Assembly: GCA_922989275.2 (NCBI GenBank)
Contig: OV277859.1
Coordinates: forward strand, 87,602,198-87,666,197
Direction: 5' to 3'
DNA length: 64,000 nt
Source: Gari tellinella
Lineage: Eukaryota > Mollusca > Bivalvia > Cardiida > Psammobiidae
Below, one piece after another: positions 63,900-64,000 of this stretch (position 1 is its first letter; each line of letters begins with the position of its first letter). Both the position numbers and the translations under genes were made by a program. The notes below the pieces were generated by a model. The model did not search any database. It was given only the letters and a program-made list of their open reading frames with translations, and had not been told where the DNA came from.

Positions 63900-63963
63900 C
63901 AAACAATGTGGATTCTGATCAGACGCTGCAAAACGCGAGTCTGGTCTGGATCCAAACCGTTTA
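63900..63963. repeat. Decayed hairpin cassette
   Basis: CAAACAATGTGGATTCTGAT ... GTCTGGATCCAAACCGTTTA around CTGCAAAACGCGAG. Several mismatches. Confidence 0.65.
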
Positions 63964-64000
63964 AACAGAATACACCCATTGCCCTAACTGACAGACTAGA

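Overview
This window is eukaryotic, AT-rich and intron-rich, and it is dominated by transposable elements. The repeat types (pearl-like elements with tandem cores, tRNA-derived SINEs, very many hairpin MITEs) and the protein matches suggest a bivalve mollusc, probably a heterodont such as a dreissenid or myid. The species is inference. No prokaryotic-style gene, rRNA, true tRNA gene or CRISPR array was seen.

Two host genes are supported. (1) PPT1, palmitoyl-protein thioesterase 1, is complete on the + strand (22120..40136). It has ten exons that join in phase to a 304-residue lysosomal enzyme with an intact Ser113/Asp230/His286 triad, and one exon is only 15 nt long. (2) Head-to-head with it, 363 bp away, lies the first coding exon (21756..21471, - strand) of a gene I could not identify. 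The shared promoter holds a near-perfect CLEAR/E-box (CACGTG core at 21896), fitting lysosomal co-regulation of PPT1.

Everything else, including the PPT1 introns, is mobile DNA and its remains. I separate these families by termini. TTAA-flanked piggyBac-like MITEs: A, B (B2-B4) and M/O. TA-flanked mariner/pogo-like MITEs: C, D, E, L and a 1196-bp Tigger-like element. 'CAGGGCT' elements with 6-bp target duplications: F and H. A hAT-like family with 8-bp duplications: J. A 5-bp-duplication family: N. A palindromic CCAAT-bearing family: G. Helentron/pearl-like elements with tandem cores: I-V. Non-LTR retrotransposons: one large broken copy at 54510..56410 and several relics. SINEs: five copies. 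Nesting is extreme and can often be proved by target duplications or by paralogous empty sites.

Layout: 1-21 kb, repeat mosaic (A, B, C, D, E, F, H, Tigger, SINEs); 21.4-22.1 kb, divergent promoter; 22.1-40.1 kb, PPT1 with repeat-filled introns, including Helentron-like elements II, III and IV and a three-layer nest at 28.2-30.5 kb; 40.1-49.9 kb, repeats including nested J elements and duplicated unclassified repeats; 49.9-51.6 kb, element H split by Helentron-like element I; 52-57 kb, unclassified repeat sequence and the LINE; 57-64 kb, more hairpin MITEs and a SINE.

The most unusual signal is a set of hairpin cassettes. The best copies of one type are exactly 65 bp (31-bp stem, TAA or TTA loop), with arms that differ between copies but keep pairing. 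Related or identical cassette cores sit inside MITEs whose termini and target preferences are unrelated. This points to exchange or independent movement of the hairpins and is the best candidate here for an undescribed process.
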